The position numbers and the translations under genes were made by a program. The notes below the pieces were generated by a model. It was not told the DNA's origin, searched no databases, and was given only the letters and a program-made list of their open reading frames with translations. Source: HRBIN30 sp964534275 (lineage in GTDB: Bacteria; Desulfobacterota; Binatia; HRBIN30). Taken from it: a stretch of 64,000 nucleotides of DNA. The stretch is taken from assembly GCA_964534275.1 (NCBI GenBank), contig CAZHQG010000001.1, positions 176,159-240,158 on the forward strand, written 5' to 3'. Shown here in pieces: positions 18,480-27,176 of the stretch; the first letter of the stretch is position 1, and each line of letters starts with the position of its first letter.

Positions 18480-20924
18480 TTAGCGGCACCAGCCGACCCA
18501 GCCCGCTCGTTGCACTCGGGCTGATCCAGCGACGATCACTGTTTTGCCGAAGAGGCCGCCTTCCACCGCGGCGCGCCGGCGCACCGCAATTCTGTCGCCT
18601 CCAATCAATGTCGCGGGCAGGTATGCAGAACTACCCACGTTCGTTTGCCCGTCCACCAGGAACACGACTTGGTTTGGATTCAGGCCGTTCAAGAGAACTT
18701 TCGCTCGGCGACCGAGTCGGAGGCGGTTTTTGACCCGGATCACGACATCCTCAGTGGTCGGTCCGCCGACCAGCTCTAGTGTGCCGCTCGAACCAATCTT
18801 CAGGTCGTCGAAATCCACTACCGCGGTCCCGGCCCCGAAGGTGCCGGACGCCGGCACCCGCAGTGACTTGCGGAGTTTCACCTTGACTGCGCCGAAGGTG
18901 GTTTGCGGGTCCGCGGGTAATTGACCGAGCTGGGTCCGGGCAGACTGGGTTTTCGAGCGCGCCAAGGCGCAATCGCTCAGTTCCGGAGCGCTTCCGGACG
19001 AATCGGCGCCACGGAATTCCCCGATCAGCGCGTTCTGGGGGTTCACGATTGCCCCTCCAGCGGTGACCACCGTACCTGCCACCTGGGTGAGCTTGCCGAA
19101 CACGAGTGCGTTCCCGCTCGTCATCAAGCCGACCAGGTCTCCGAGCACCCGCGCGCGCCCCCCCATTTTTGTGACATCGGTGCACACGTGACCGCCAACC
19201 AGAGAGCGCCTCCCGAGTACGGTGGTAAAGCTTCCGAGCGGATCCCCGGGAGACCAGCGCAAAATCGCATACTGGCCGGTAGAGGGCTCGCTGCGGCAAA
19301 CTCCAAAACCGTCGCACTGGTCGCCGCTGGTGCACGCAAGCCCGTCGTCACAGGGGGCGCCCACCGGTTCGAGCCGGCAATCCGCGCTACAGCAGTCGCC
19401 GCTTACATTGTTGCCGTCGTCGCATGTCTCTCCGGGGTCGAGATCGCCGTTGCCGCAAAGACCAATCGTTGGGCTTGCAGTGGGTGACCCGGAGTTCGAG
19501 GGCGTACGCGTTGCAGTAGCTGAGGCAGGCGTAGGCGTCGGTGTGGCCGTGAAAGAATTAAGGGTGCCGGTGGAAGTAGCCGTTGGGTTGAACCCTCCAG
19601 GATTCGTTGCTGTCGGTGTCGCAAGCTGCGACGACGTTGGCACCGCAGTGTTGGTGGGCGTGGGTGTGGCCGTTCGTGTTGGGGTGCTCGTCGGAATTTC
19701 AAAACCACATTGGCTTGGTCGTCGCGCCGGATGGAAAACTGCGTTCAAGTACATGCGGCGCCCGTTGATTTCCTCGATCGTAGAGCCAGGGTAATCGTGG
19801 CCGGCGAGGTAAAACACGAGTGAGCCGACGCCGCTGCCAAGCTTGGATAGCGACGCTTTGAACTTCGGCGGTGTGGTGCTTGCATGCTGCACGTGTGGAT
19901 GGCCCCCGTTGGTGAAACTCGATCCTGTAGCAAGAGCATAGCGGGGGATCGCACCACCGCGGTCGGCCAGGTCCCCGATGAATTGGCTGAAAGGCAGGTC
20001 CGGAGCCAAATACTCGAAGCCGGTTCCTGGGTCGCTGGGCTTCACGACCCCTCCTGTCGTCTGGAAGTGCCCGAAAGTGGAATGATTCTCGTAGCTCTCG
20101 ATGGCCTTGCACTGTGCCAGCACATTGCCCCCGGAAAGCAGGAAGTCCCTGACCGCCGCGACCACCGTGTCGTAGTTTGCATCCCTGCTGCCATCGTAGT
20201 GGGGTTCGGTGACGATCGTAGCGCAGAGGTTGCCGTTGAGCTGCGCCGCAGTGGTGGGCCGTTGCAACACGGCATAGTCTTCACCCGCGACAAAGCCGGC
20301 GGCGTTCAGAACATCTGTGTGGATTGTCGCGTTGTTGTCGTCATTGGCAACGAACACAAACGCGCGCTGCGCTAGTGTATACCGCACATCCGCTTGCGCG
20401 GCCTCAACCAAACGATAAACCGCCACGTTGTTTCCGAAGCTGGAGGCTACGGCCATCGCCTGAGAGGCGAACTGTGCCTCGACCACGAACGGTCCGCCCC
20501 GGAATTCTACCTGAGCTACAGCTTGCGCGCTCGGCAACACCCGCTCTGCGGTTGCCGAGAAATCGACCGCGTCTTTGCCTTTCCCAGCCCGAATGATCCA
20601 CTTTACCGGAATGTTCGATTTCAGCAGCCTTTGCACCAACCCGTAGGCTTTCAGATTGAACGGAACGCCGATGTTCTGCTTGTCGTTGTCCATCGGGATC
20701 ACAAGCGAACCGCTCGGAATGGTTTCGATGTTTGGCGTTGCTGGTGGGATGTCGCCTCCCTGCGCCGGCAGTGGCACGACCAGTGACGACACCGCGATGC
20801 CTAGCGCCAGCCCGAAAGCCAAAGCCGACGCAACGTCGACCCGGCTTCGAGTTTGCCGTCTACGTTTAGACTCTCGGCGGGGTTTCGGTAGCACCGCCCT
20901 CAACCAGTTGCTTAGGTATTGCAT
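18480..20924 (-). CDS. Exported multidomain protein: amidotransferase-like domain, PT linker, Cys repeat, shared C-terminal domain (copy 3)
   Basis: A 814-residue exported protein. The N terminus has an Arg-rich stretch followed by a hydrophobic segment (VASALAFGLALGIAVSSLVV), a signal or anchor. Residues about 55-405 look like a class I glutamine-amidotransferase/ThuA-like alpha/beta domain seen in myxobacterial surface proteins (VPFNLKAYGLVQRLL, IHTDVLNAAGF, AVRDFLLSGGNVLAQCKAIE). A long Thr-Pro/Ser linker covers about 410-487. A Myxococcus-type repeat (CGNGDLDPGETCDDGN, DCCSADC) follows. The last ~260 residues match the C-terminal domain of the two genes at 832 and 3598, though more divergent, and end in WVGWCR. 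I chose the ATG at 20924 because GGAGG lies just before it; an ATG four codons upstream is inside that site. Function unknown. Confidence 0.83.
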   Translation of the reverse strand: MQYLSNWLRAVLPKPRRESKRRRQTRSRVDVASALAFGLALGIAVSSLVVPLPAQGGDIPPATPNIETIPSGSLVIPMDNDKQNIGVPFNLKAYGLVQRLLKSNIPVKWIIRAGKGKDAVDFSATAERVLPSAQAVAQVEFRGGPFVVEAQFASQAMAVASSFGNNVAVYRLVEAAQADVRYTLAQRAFVFVANDDNNATIHTDVLNAAGFVAGEDYAVLQRPTTAAQLNGNLCATIVTEPHYDGSRDANYDTVVAAVRDFLLSGGNVLAQCKAIESYENHSTFGHFQTTGGVVKPSDPGTGFEYLAPDLPFSQFIGDLADRGGAIPRYALATGSSFTNGGHPHVQHASTTPPKFKASLSKLGSGVGSLVFYLAGHDYPGSTIEEINGRRMYLNAVFHPARRPSQCGFEIPTSTPTRTATPTPTNTAVPTSSQLATPTATNPGGFNPTATSTGTLNSFTATPTPTPASATATRTPSNSGSPTASPTIGLCGNGDLDPGETCDDGNNVSGDCCSADCRLEPVGAPCDDGLACTSGDQCDGFGVCRSEPSTGQYAILRWSPGDPLGSFTTVLGRRSLVGGHVCTDVTKMGGRARVLGDLVGLMTSGNALVFGKLTQVAGTVVTAGGAIVNPQNALIGEFRGADSSGSAPELSDCALARSKTQSARTQLGQLPADPQTTFGAVKVKLRKSLRVPASGTFGAGTAVVDFDDLKIGSSGTLELVGGPTTEDVVIRVKNRLRLGRRAKVLLNGLNPNQVVFLVDGQTNVGSSAYLPATLIGGDRIAVRRRAAVEGGLFGKTVIVAGSARVQRAGWVGWCR

Positions 20925-21553
20925 ACGTACCTCCATGGATTTGGCCCTGACTCCCAGCCAGCCAGGCTCGCTCGTTTCCCAGGGCAGTCCAGGGAGACCG
21001 TGTCCGTCGACGAAGAACGTGACGGAAACAGGGACTTGGCCTGTCGTTGTAATGCTCGACGTGGGTCCAAGGTCGGTCTTTTATCACGGCTGAACTACTC
21101 ACTTTCCCTACTCGTAAGGACCCCTCGTCAGCCCCCCCATCCGTCCACTCCCTTTGCATGCATACTGCGTTTAGGGTGCTTGTGTCAACAAAAAAAGCGC
21201 AGCACTACTCAAAGCAAACGAGAAGTCCTCGACAAACGGATGCTTAGCAGTTGCGGCCAGCGCCTCAGGTTTGGATTTTTTTATCCGAGGATCAACACGC
21301 GGGCGAAAAGCTGGGCACGATGAGGACCCCCTGTTGCGTATTGCGTGGCTGACCGCATTGGTCGGCAACGTGAGAACGCCGCCCTTGCCCCTCGTTGTGC
21401 TCCGCGTAGGGAAACGAGTCAGCACTAGGGCAGGCTGCTGCACCTCGGCGAGTTGCAGGTCAGGGCCTTCCAGAGGTCAGCTGCGCGACAACCAAGCCTC
21501 GCCAGTTGCGAGAATGGTCTTGCCTGGCCTCCGACAAAACGGAGGTCCTTAAG
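20925..21553. other. Intergenic region without recognisable genes
   Basis: About 630 bases. The right part downstream of the 21554 gene has a small hairpin (stem 21528-21533 with 21540-21545). The left part should carry the promoter of the 20924 gene. A somewhat AT-richer patch with runs of A and T lies around 21180-21290. No convincing reading frame or RNA gene seen. Confidence 0.45.
21528..21545 (-). terminator. Small hairpin after the 21554 gene
   Basis: Six-bp GC-rich stem with a six-base loop, nine bases downstream of the stop on the minus strand. There is no T-tract after it in that direction, so the terminator call is weak. Confidence 0.3.
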
Positions 21554-22027
21554 CTACGCTACTTCTGCAACCGTGGAGCCGGACGGCTCTCCTTGGCGTG
21601 GCCAAGAAGAAAATAGGCTCCAGCGATTGCGGTACTGAGCGTAGCGGCCACGGTAGGGCTTGGTTGCACCGTGCAAGCTGAAAGTTGGGCCAGAGACCAC
21701 TTCTGCCGGAATGATGAAAACCTCATCTTCCGCGCGCCGTTGCTTCGCAATGCACACAAAAATGTCGCAGTAGTGGCGATCCCAACGGCCGTGGCGATGA
21801 AAGTTAAAGTTCCAGCTTTTGTAGTCGTATGCGTACCGGCGACCGTTCACGGTGACAGTGTGCGCGTACCTTCCAGGAAAGGCAACACGCAGTGCGACTC
21901 GGATGTGACCATCCACGAGAAGATCGAACTTGCCGTTGCGCGGGACCTCTTGAACGTCAAATCCCATGCGGCGCAACTTCGCGGCGACGGCTGCTTTTTC
22001 TACCTGATGCTTGTGTTGTCGGTTCAT
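21554..22027 (-). CDS. Small protein resembling a degenerate PD-(D/E)XK nuclease
   Basis: A 157-residue cytoplasmic protein. The N-terminal half has the layout of PD-(D/E)XK endonuclease-like domains: a helix with Glu10 (QVEKAAVAAKLRRMGF), a strand with Asp35 (KFDLLVDG) and then the strand that should hold E-x-K. There the sequence is VALRVA, so the expected Glu and Lys are Ala45 and Arg47. A conserved-looking WNFNFHRHG segment and CDIFVCIA follow, again as in such folds. If the fold assignment is right, the protein is catalytically dead or uses other residues. The tail after about residue 115 is low in structure. It stands alone, with about 170 bases to the next gene on its upstream side. 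Function unknown. Confidence 0.6.
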   Translation of the reverse strand: MNRQHKHQVEKAAVAAKLRRMGFDVQEVPRNGKFDLLVDGHIRVALRVAFPGRYAHTVTVNGRRYAYDYKSWNFNFHRHGRWDRHYCDIFVCIAKQRRAEDEVFIIPAEVVSGPTFSLHGATKPYRGRYAQYRNRWSLFSSWPRQGEPSGSTVAEVA

Positions 22028-22200
22028 GCGGTGCAGCCTGCTGATGGGGAGCCCTGACTTGTTTTCGGCCTCCCGCTTCCCGACCTCCGGATTCCACCGC
22101 CCCTCCGCCTGGGATCAGTGGCTGTGGAGTCGCGTATAGCGCGGTGACGAGCCGGTCGCAACTTACTTTCGTCGTCGTGTCTGGGCTCGTGGATCGTTTG

Positions 22201-22911
22201 CTACTCGATCCGGTACATGAAGAACTCCCCTTGAGTCACCGCGGAGGCAAGTCCGACAAGCGTCAGTGCATGGATGTGGCCCTCCATCTCGTCTCGGCTG
22301 AACTTTTTGACGTAAAACGACACTGCCGAAAGGGCGCCGTTCGTGGGCAGGCGCTCCAAAAACTCTATGGCGAGTTTCGCACCGGCTGCCGCCGGCGGGG
22401 GCGGCGGATCAGCCGGGATTTCCTCCGCTGTGCGGATATGAACCACTTGGAACGTGCTGGCCTCGGGATGCAACGGGAGGGCTGCAAGGCGGCGGTGGTC
22501 GCTTCTTACTTTTGCGATTTGCTGTTTCGAGGGCCGAAACGGTTGTGTTTGTTTTTCCGCGTCCACGAAAGGCGCGAGCGAGGGAACATCGCTGGATTTT
22601 TCGGCGCGTTGAAAGGTCCAACGATTGCCAAGGTGGCGGATCCGATAGAGCTGGAAATTGTTGCGTACCTTGCCCTGGCTTAACTTTGCATTGGTGACCA
22701 TCAGCCAGAGACCCGCAAGTTCCTCCGGGATGGCGCCAAACGTTTGCGTGACCGACTCCTGCGGCGTCGCAGGCGGTGCCCCCGCCGAGGTCGTCGGCGG
22801 GAAGGTTGGCAGGGGAGCGGGCTCGGCGGAAAGGGAAAAAGGAGCCAGTAGGAGTCCCGACAGGAACACGGCCTGGTACGAGAGCCAAGATTGGGTGTGC
22901 AATCGTTGCAT
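22201..22911 (-). CDS. Secreted protein of unknown function
   Basis: A 236-residue exported protein. The signal peptide (YQAVFLSGLLLAPFSLSAEP) supports the ATG at 22911 rather than the longer frame from 22971. The mature N terminus is Pro/Thr/Ala-rich, followed by a compact domain starting FGAIPEELAGLWLMVTNAKL and containing NNFQLYRIRHLGNRWTF. A poly-proline patch (ADPPPPPAAA) divides it from the last ~70 residues. I recognise no family. No neighbouring gene suggests its role. Confidence 0.65.
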   Translation of the reverse strand: MQRLHTQSWLSYQAVFLSGLLLAPFSLSAEPAPLPTFPPTTSAGAPPATPQESVTQTFGAIPEELAGLWLMVTNAKLSQGKVRNNFQLYRIRHLGNRWTFQRAEKSSDVPSLAPFVDAEKQTQPFRPSKQQIAKVRSDHRRLAALPLHPEASTFQVVHIRTAEEIPADPPPPPAAAGAKLAIEFLERLPTNGALSAVSFYVKKFSRDEMEGHIHALTLVGLASAVTQGEFFMYRIE

Positions 22912-23364
22912 AGGGCTATTCTGTTTGACTCGGCTTCGACAAGCAACGCGGGGCCAAAGGCAGGCGTGCATCCTCCGCGCGTTCAGGAAGCGCGCCCATA
23001 CGAGGACCGCCTCTCGTGCAGTGCGACCACTTCTCAGGCTGGTAGACTTGGCTGCTTCGCCGCTTTGCGTCAGCGTCCAGAGTTCAGGAACGCGGTAGCA
23101 CCTTGGCCGTGCCTCGCGTCCAAGTCACTCGGGGCTTGAAAGCCTTGCACGCATCAGTGGCGCGGTCGCCTCAGGACCCGATGATCCCCACGTGAAACTG
23201 TAAGACGCATGCAGGGAGGTTCGGTCGCCTTCTCGCTCTCCCCGTGCTGCGAGCGCACCAACAAGGTTGCGTTGGAAGCGGCGCTCTCGTGCGCCTTCAA
23301 GAACGGCACGTCGTTCGAGCAATCCTGCGAGGTCGGAACGTCGACTAGCCGATCTGCGTGCAGG
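22912..23364. other. Intergenic region between two minus-strand genes
   Basis: About 450 bases between the end of the FecR/DUF6600 gene and the start of the secreted-protein gene. Open frames here are extensions of non-coding shadows from neighbouring genes and lack ribosome binding sites. No terminator-like hairpin or RNA gene was identified. Confidence 0.4.
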
Positions 23365-25407
23365 CTACCGGCTGCGATGCACAGGGCCGCGCTCAATCCG
23401 GAAATGGAGTTCTCTCCGCTTACCTGGTGATGGGGCCGAATCCGAGGCTCCGTCGCCGGCGAAGGCTGGGAGTTGTTCCCTTGGGCCGGTTCCGAAGCCG
23501 ATCCCACGCTGGGGTCGATGTTCCGGCAAACCAAAGCCTGCCGGTGCCTCACTCCACGAACGTATTCTGCCGTCGATGTCTCCGGGGAAGCGGCCTGGGC
23601 GGAAAGAGTCGTTTCCCTGATGCCTTCGTTCCCAGGCCCGAGCTGGACGCCCGAGCGCGCCGGTGTCGCGAAACTCGGGTTGGGGGGCGCGGGGAGCCTG
23701 TTGCACTCCTGGCCAGGGGATGGAAGTCGTGGGCTCGCTCTCTGCACCAGGCAAGACCTCGTCCCGGGCAATCGGCTCGCGGCGGCTTGGAACTCGATGT
23801 GGCGACCTCCGATACTCTTCTTCTGTGACCGACCCGTCTCCACCGCGAATCGGTGGGGCAAATCGACTCCAACGGGCCGTACTACGTTGGGGCCGTTGTT
23901 GTTCCGATAAGTTCGGTTCGAACGGGGTAGCCGCAGGTTCTTCGTTCCTATCGCGTACCGATGGATTGCTGGCCGGACTCCGGCGGTGCGGTTCCCGTAG
24001 CTCGGGCCCTCGGGAGAGCCAACTTGAAGGCCGCGGGGCGCGGGAGAACACTCGGTCTGGTCTCGGCGGAATTTCCGCTCGCTGAGTTGGCGGAGATGCC
24101 GGCTTTGGCTGAGGAGGAAAATCACTGGCCGGCAATGCGAGTCGCTCGATTTCCACGTTTTGCAGCCGCGCGGATGGCACCGGAACGATTCCGAAGCGAT
24201 CGAACTGTGCCGCCGACAAGCCGCGCCGTTCCCGAACGTGCTCGAAATGGGTCCAAACACTGCCATGATTCGGGTCGAAGGTCTCGCGACCATGGGACCA
24301 CCGGTGTGGGCCGTGCCATCCACCCCACCAGGGCCGGCCAACGAACCACGCTGGACCCCACCACGGGATGCATGGTTCGCCCCAGCCAAGCGGCGCCCAC
24401 GCGACCACAGGAGTCCCCGTGGCGAAGCCGATAAGGCCTGATTTGCCTACAAAGAACACAACGAGGGCGGGCGCGTACACAGGGCGAGCGAACACTGGAC
24501 CCAGCGTCCATCCCCACCGTCCGCCAACCCAGACCCACCTGCCGTAATGGAACGGGGCCCAACCCCAGGGCGTGGCGTCCACCCAAGTCCAGCCGTACAA
24601 GGGATCCCAGAGCCACTGCCCTGTGGTGTATGGAGCCCAGATCCGCGGAACCGGGGGAAACCAAACACGTCCATAGTCGGGGATACGTTCCCACTCGCCG
24701 TACCGGTCGAGGTCCCGGAAGCCTAGGAGTTCTTCCGCCTCCGGCGAGTACTCCGTTTTCTGAAGAAGCGAATCCGTGCGAGCGAGGTTCCAGCGATCCC
24801 ACTCGTCGGGTTCGGCAGCGGCGCGCACGAGCAAAGCCTGTGGCGAAACCGCGTCCACGGTGAGTTCAAAGCTCGGTCCGAGTTCGCGGGTCTCGCCGTT
24901 CGTGCGGACGAGTGCGCGCGCACCGTTGCGTGTGACCACACGTGCCCGGTTGTCGCGAAGTTCCATCCGATAAAATCCGCTAGAAAGCGGTTCGACCATG
25001 ATCGACCCGAGGGCGAATTCCGGCACGATCGATTTGGAGCCATCCCGAAAATCGAGTGCGAGCACGCCGTAGTGAAGTTCTAAGCGGATCGCGGTGTTGG
25101 TCTGGCTCGTGACCTGCACCTCGCTTTGCGAGCCGATGCGCACGAACACGCGAGGGCGGAGTTGGAGTTCCGCGCGACTGCGGGCGCCGGTAGCCAGTAC
25201 ATCTCCAGGTGCTAGCGGGAGGTTGATGGGCGCCTCTCTCCATTCACCAAGCACAGGTCGCCAGAAGGAAACTTCTCCTTCGAGCAGGCCGAGACGCGGA
25301 GGGGTATGGCTCGGGGGCTCCTCGGCTTCCGCGACGACCGCGGCGAAAACGTGCAGCGCCGCCGCGATGGCGGCTGCGGCAAAACGGCATCCGGAACTCC
25401 GGATCAT
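23365..25407 (-). CDS. FecR-domain/DUF6600-type exported protein with Trp-Gly-rich core
   Basis: A 680-residue exported protein. After the signal peptide (AAAIAAALHVFAAVVAEAEE) comes a FecR-like beta domain (LEGEVSFWRPVLGEW, APGDVLATGARSRAELQL, FVRIGSQSEVQV). Then follows a Trp-, Pro- and Gly-rich block (about residues 225-365) with repeats such as YTTGQWLWDPLYGWTWVD and YGRWVWVGGRWGW, the hallmark of DUF6600 proteins. The C-terminal third is Arg/Pro-rich and probably disordered. FecR domains usually act in periplasmic signalling or surface sensing; here there is no sigma factor gene next door. It is divergent from the aldo/keto reductase gene. Confidence 0.8.
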   Translation of the reverse strand: MIRSSGCRFAAAAIAAALHVFAAVVAEAEEPPSHTPPRLGLLEGEVSFWRPVLGEWREAPINLPLAPGDVLATGARSRAELQLRPRVFVRIGSQSEVQVTSQTNTAIRLELHYGVLALDFRDGSKSIVPEFALGSIMVEPLSSGFYRMELRDNRARVVTRNGARALVRTNGETRELGPSFELTVDAVSPQALLVRAAAEPDEWDRWNLARTDSLLQKTEYSPEAEELLGFRDLDRYGEWERIPDYGRVWFPPVPRIWAPYTTGQWLWDPLYGWTWVDATPWGWAPFHYGRWVWVGGRWGWTLGPVFARPVYAPALVVFFVGKSGLIGFATGTPVVAWAPLGWGEPCIPWWGPAWFVGRPWWGGWHGPHRWSHGRETFDPNHGSVWTHFEHVRERRGLSAAQFDRFGIVPVPSARLQNVEIERLALPASDFPPQPKPASPPTQRAEIPPRPDRVFSRAPRPSSWLSRGPELREPHRRSPASNPSVRDRNEEPAATPFEPNLSEQQRPQRSTARWSRFAPPIRGGDGSVTEEEYRRSPHRVPSRREPIARDEVLPGAESEPTTSIPWPGVQQAPRAPQPEFRDTGALGRPARAWERRHQGNDSFRPGRFPGDIDGRIRSWSEAPAGFGLPEHRPQRGIGFGTGPREQLPAFAGDGASDSAPSPGKRRELHFRIERGPVHRSR

Positions 25408-25555
25408 GGTGCCAGGAGCTTAGTACAAAGAGCGGAGAAGGGAAGGGCGCCTGCACGAACGCTCCCCCGACTGCACTTGGGATTGGCATCGATTTGCGTA
25501 TCGAAACGAAGGCCGACACAATACGGCCCACACGGTGAGAGGAAGGAGTTTGGAA

Positions 25556-26524
25556 ATGGAATACGTGCGACTTGGCCGGACGGCCTTGCGAGTGAGCAGG
25601 ATTTGTTTGGGTACGATGAATTTTGGCCCGGTCACTCCAGAGCCAGAGAGTTTCGAAATCATGAACAAGGCCCTGGAACTGGGAATTCAGTTTTTTGACA
25701 CCGCAAACGTGTATGGATGGAAAACCGGAGAAGGGGTCACTGAACAAATCATCGGCCGATGGTTTGCGGAAAATTCGGGGCGCCGACATCAAGTGGTGTT
25801 GGCGACCAAAGTGTTCGGCCGGATGGGAAGCGGCCCAAATGACCGTGGCTTGTCTGCACGCCACATTGTGCGGGCGTGCGAAGACAGTTTGCGCCGTTTG
25901 CGTACAGACTACATCGACTTGTACCAAATGCATCACGTGGATCGGGATGCTCCTTGGGAAGAAATCTGGCAGGCAATGGAAACGCTCATCGCACAAGGGA
26001 AAATCTTGTACGTAGGCAGCAGTAATTTCGCAGCATGGCATATTGTGCAGGCAAACGCGGTGGCCAAGGAGCGGCAGCTTCTGGGTATCGTGAGCGAACA
26101 GAGTCTCTACAATTTGACGCAACGCACCGTGGAGCTGGAGGTGCTGCCAGCTTGCCAAGCACTAGGCGTAGCCGTGCTGCCATGGAGCCCGCTGGCTGGC
26201 GGCCTGTTGGCGGGAACACCAGGAGTTGGCGGCGGAAGACGACAAAGCGACCGAATTGCGCAGGCACGGGAACGCTACCGGGACGCGTTGCAAAAGTACG
26301 AATCTTTTTGTGCAAGCCACGGGCTGGCTCCTGCAAAGGTTGCGTTGGCGTGGTTGCTTCACCAGCCCGGTGTGACGTCTCCCATTGTCGGACCCCGCAC
26401 TGTGCAGCAGTTGGTCGATGCCGTAGAGACCCTGGCCTTGAAACTGGACGAAGCACAACTCGCCGAACTCGACGCCATCTGGCCTGGTCCTGGGGGACCG
26501 GCGCCAGAAGCGTATGCGTGGTAG
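25556..26524 (+). CDS. Aldo/keto reductase
   Basis: A 322-residue NAD(P)H-dependent oxidoreductase of the AKR superfamily (YajO/PhdYeWZ-like group). The catalytic tetrad is visible: Asp and Tyr in FFDTANVYG, Lys in VLATKVFG, and His in YQMHHVDRD. The NADP-binding end reads VTSPIVGPRTVQQL. I chose the ATG at 25556, five bases after an AAGGAG-type site. Length is typical. Physiological substrate unknown. No operon partners. Confidence 0.93.
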   Translation: MEYVRLGRTALRVSRICLGTMNFGPVTPEPESFEIMNKALELGIQFFDTANVYGWKTGEGVTEQIIGRWFAENSGRRHQVVLATKVFGRMGSGPNDRGLSARHIVRACEDSLRRLRTDYIDLYQMHHVDRDAPWEEIWQAMETLIAQGKILYVGSSNFAAWHIVQANAVAKERQLLGIVSEQSLYNLTQRTVELEVLPACQALGVAVLPWSPLAGGLLAGTPGVGGGRRQSDRIAQARERYRDALQKYESFCASHGLAPAKVALAWLLHQPGVTSPIVGPRTVQQLVDAVETLALKLDEAQLAELDAIWPGPGGPAPEAYAW

Positions 26525-26629
26525 GTGAGACTTTACATATATTGACCACAAGTCGAAATTGCCGTACCTTCAGATTCGGATGGTTGGGCGCCAACTAAGC
26601 TTGTGGCACTCAAAAAGGAGGTACGGCAA

Positions 26630-26953
26630 ATGAAACGAGTACAGGGCAAACGAATCGTAACCTTTGGGCTTCTGCTCTTGCTTTTGCTCGCCACGGGGAG
26701 CTGGGCAGCGGAGGGTAAGCCCGTGAACGTCAACACCGCCACCATGGCGGAACTGATGTCGCTCAAGGGCATTGGCGAGGCAAAGGCCCGAGCAATTATC
26801 GAGCATCGAGAAAAACACGGGCCGTTCAAGAATGTGGACGAGCTCAAGAACGTCAGCGGGATCGGGGATAAATTGCTTAGCACGCTCCGTCCCCAGGTCA
26901 CTGTTGGGGACGTCGCCCAGAACGCTCCGGCTCCCGCCTCGAATACGAAGTAG
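26630..26953 (+). CDS. ComEA-like helix-hairpin-helix DNA-binding protein
   Basis: A 107-residue exported protein. A signal peptide or anchor (VTFGLLLLLLLATGSWA) is followed by one (HhH)2 domain: VNVNTATMAELMSLKGIGEAKARAI and then FKNVDELKNVSGIG. This is the minimal ComEA layout, which binds incoming double-stranded DNA in the periplasm during natural transformation. The ATG at 26630 follows a strong AGGAGG site; nine extra upstream codons are unlikely. No other competence genes are in the window, so a general periplasmic DNA-binding role remains possible. Confidence 0.9.
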   Translation: MKRVQGKRIVTFGLLLLLLLATGSWAAEGKPVNVNTATMAELMSLKGIGEAKARAIIEHREKHGPFKNVDELKNVSGIGDKLLSTLRPQVTVGDVAQNAPAPASNTK

Positions 26954-27176
26954 GTCGGAGCGGTCGTAGGGAAGCGTCTTTTCGCGGCGGCGCCCAGCCA
27001 TCCAACCCACCGAGGCGCCCGGCTTACATGCAAGCAAGTCACCTTCGCCCCGAAACCTGCAGGCACCCTCAGCCTGGAAACAGCAGCGTTAGGCGAGAGG
27101 TCGGCTCCTGCGTAGAACCAGGGCCAGGGGGCGCCGGTCACCGGAGACGAACCGGAGTGCAAGCGATCAACGATTC

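Noticed and set aside
23154..24389. Minus-strand frame of 411 codons overlapping the FecR/DUF6600 gene
   Set aside because: Arg/Pro/Ser-rich composition and lack of motifs; the 680-residue FecR/DUF6600 protein on the same strand is clearly the coding frame.
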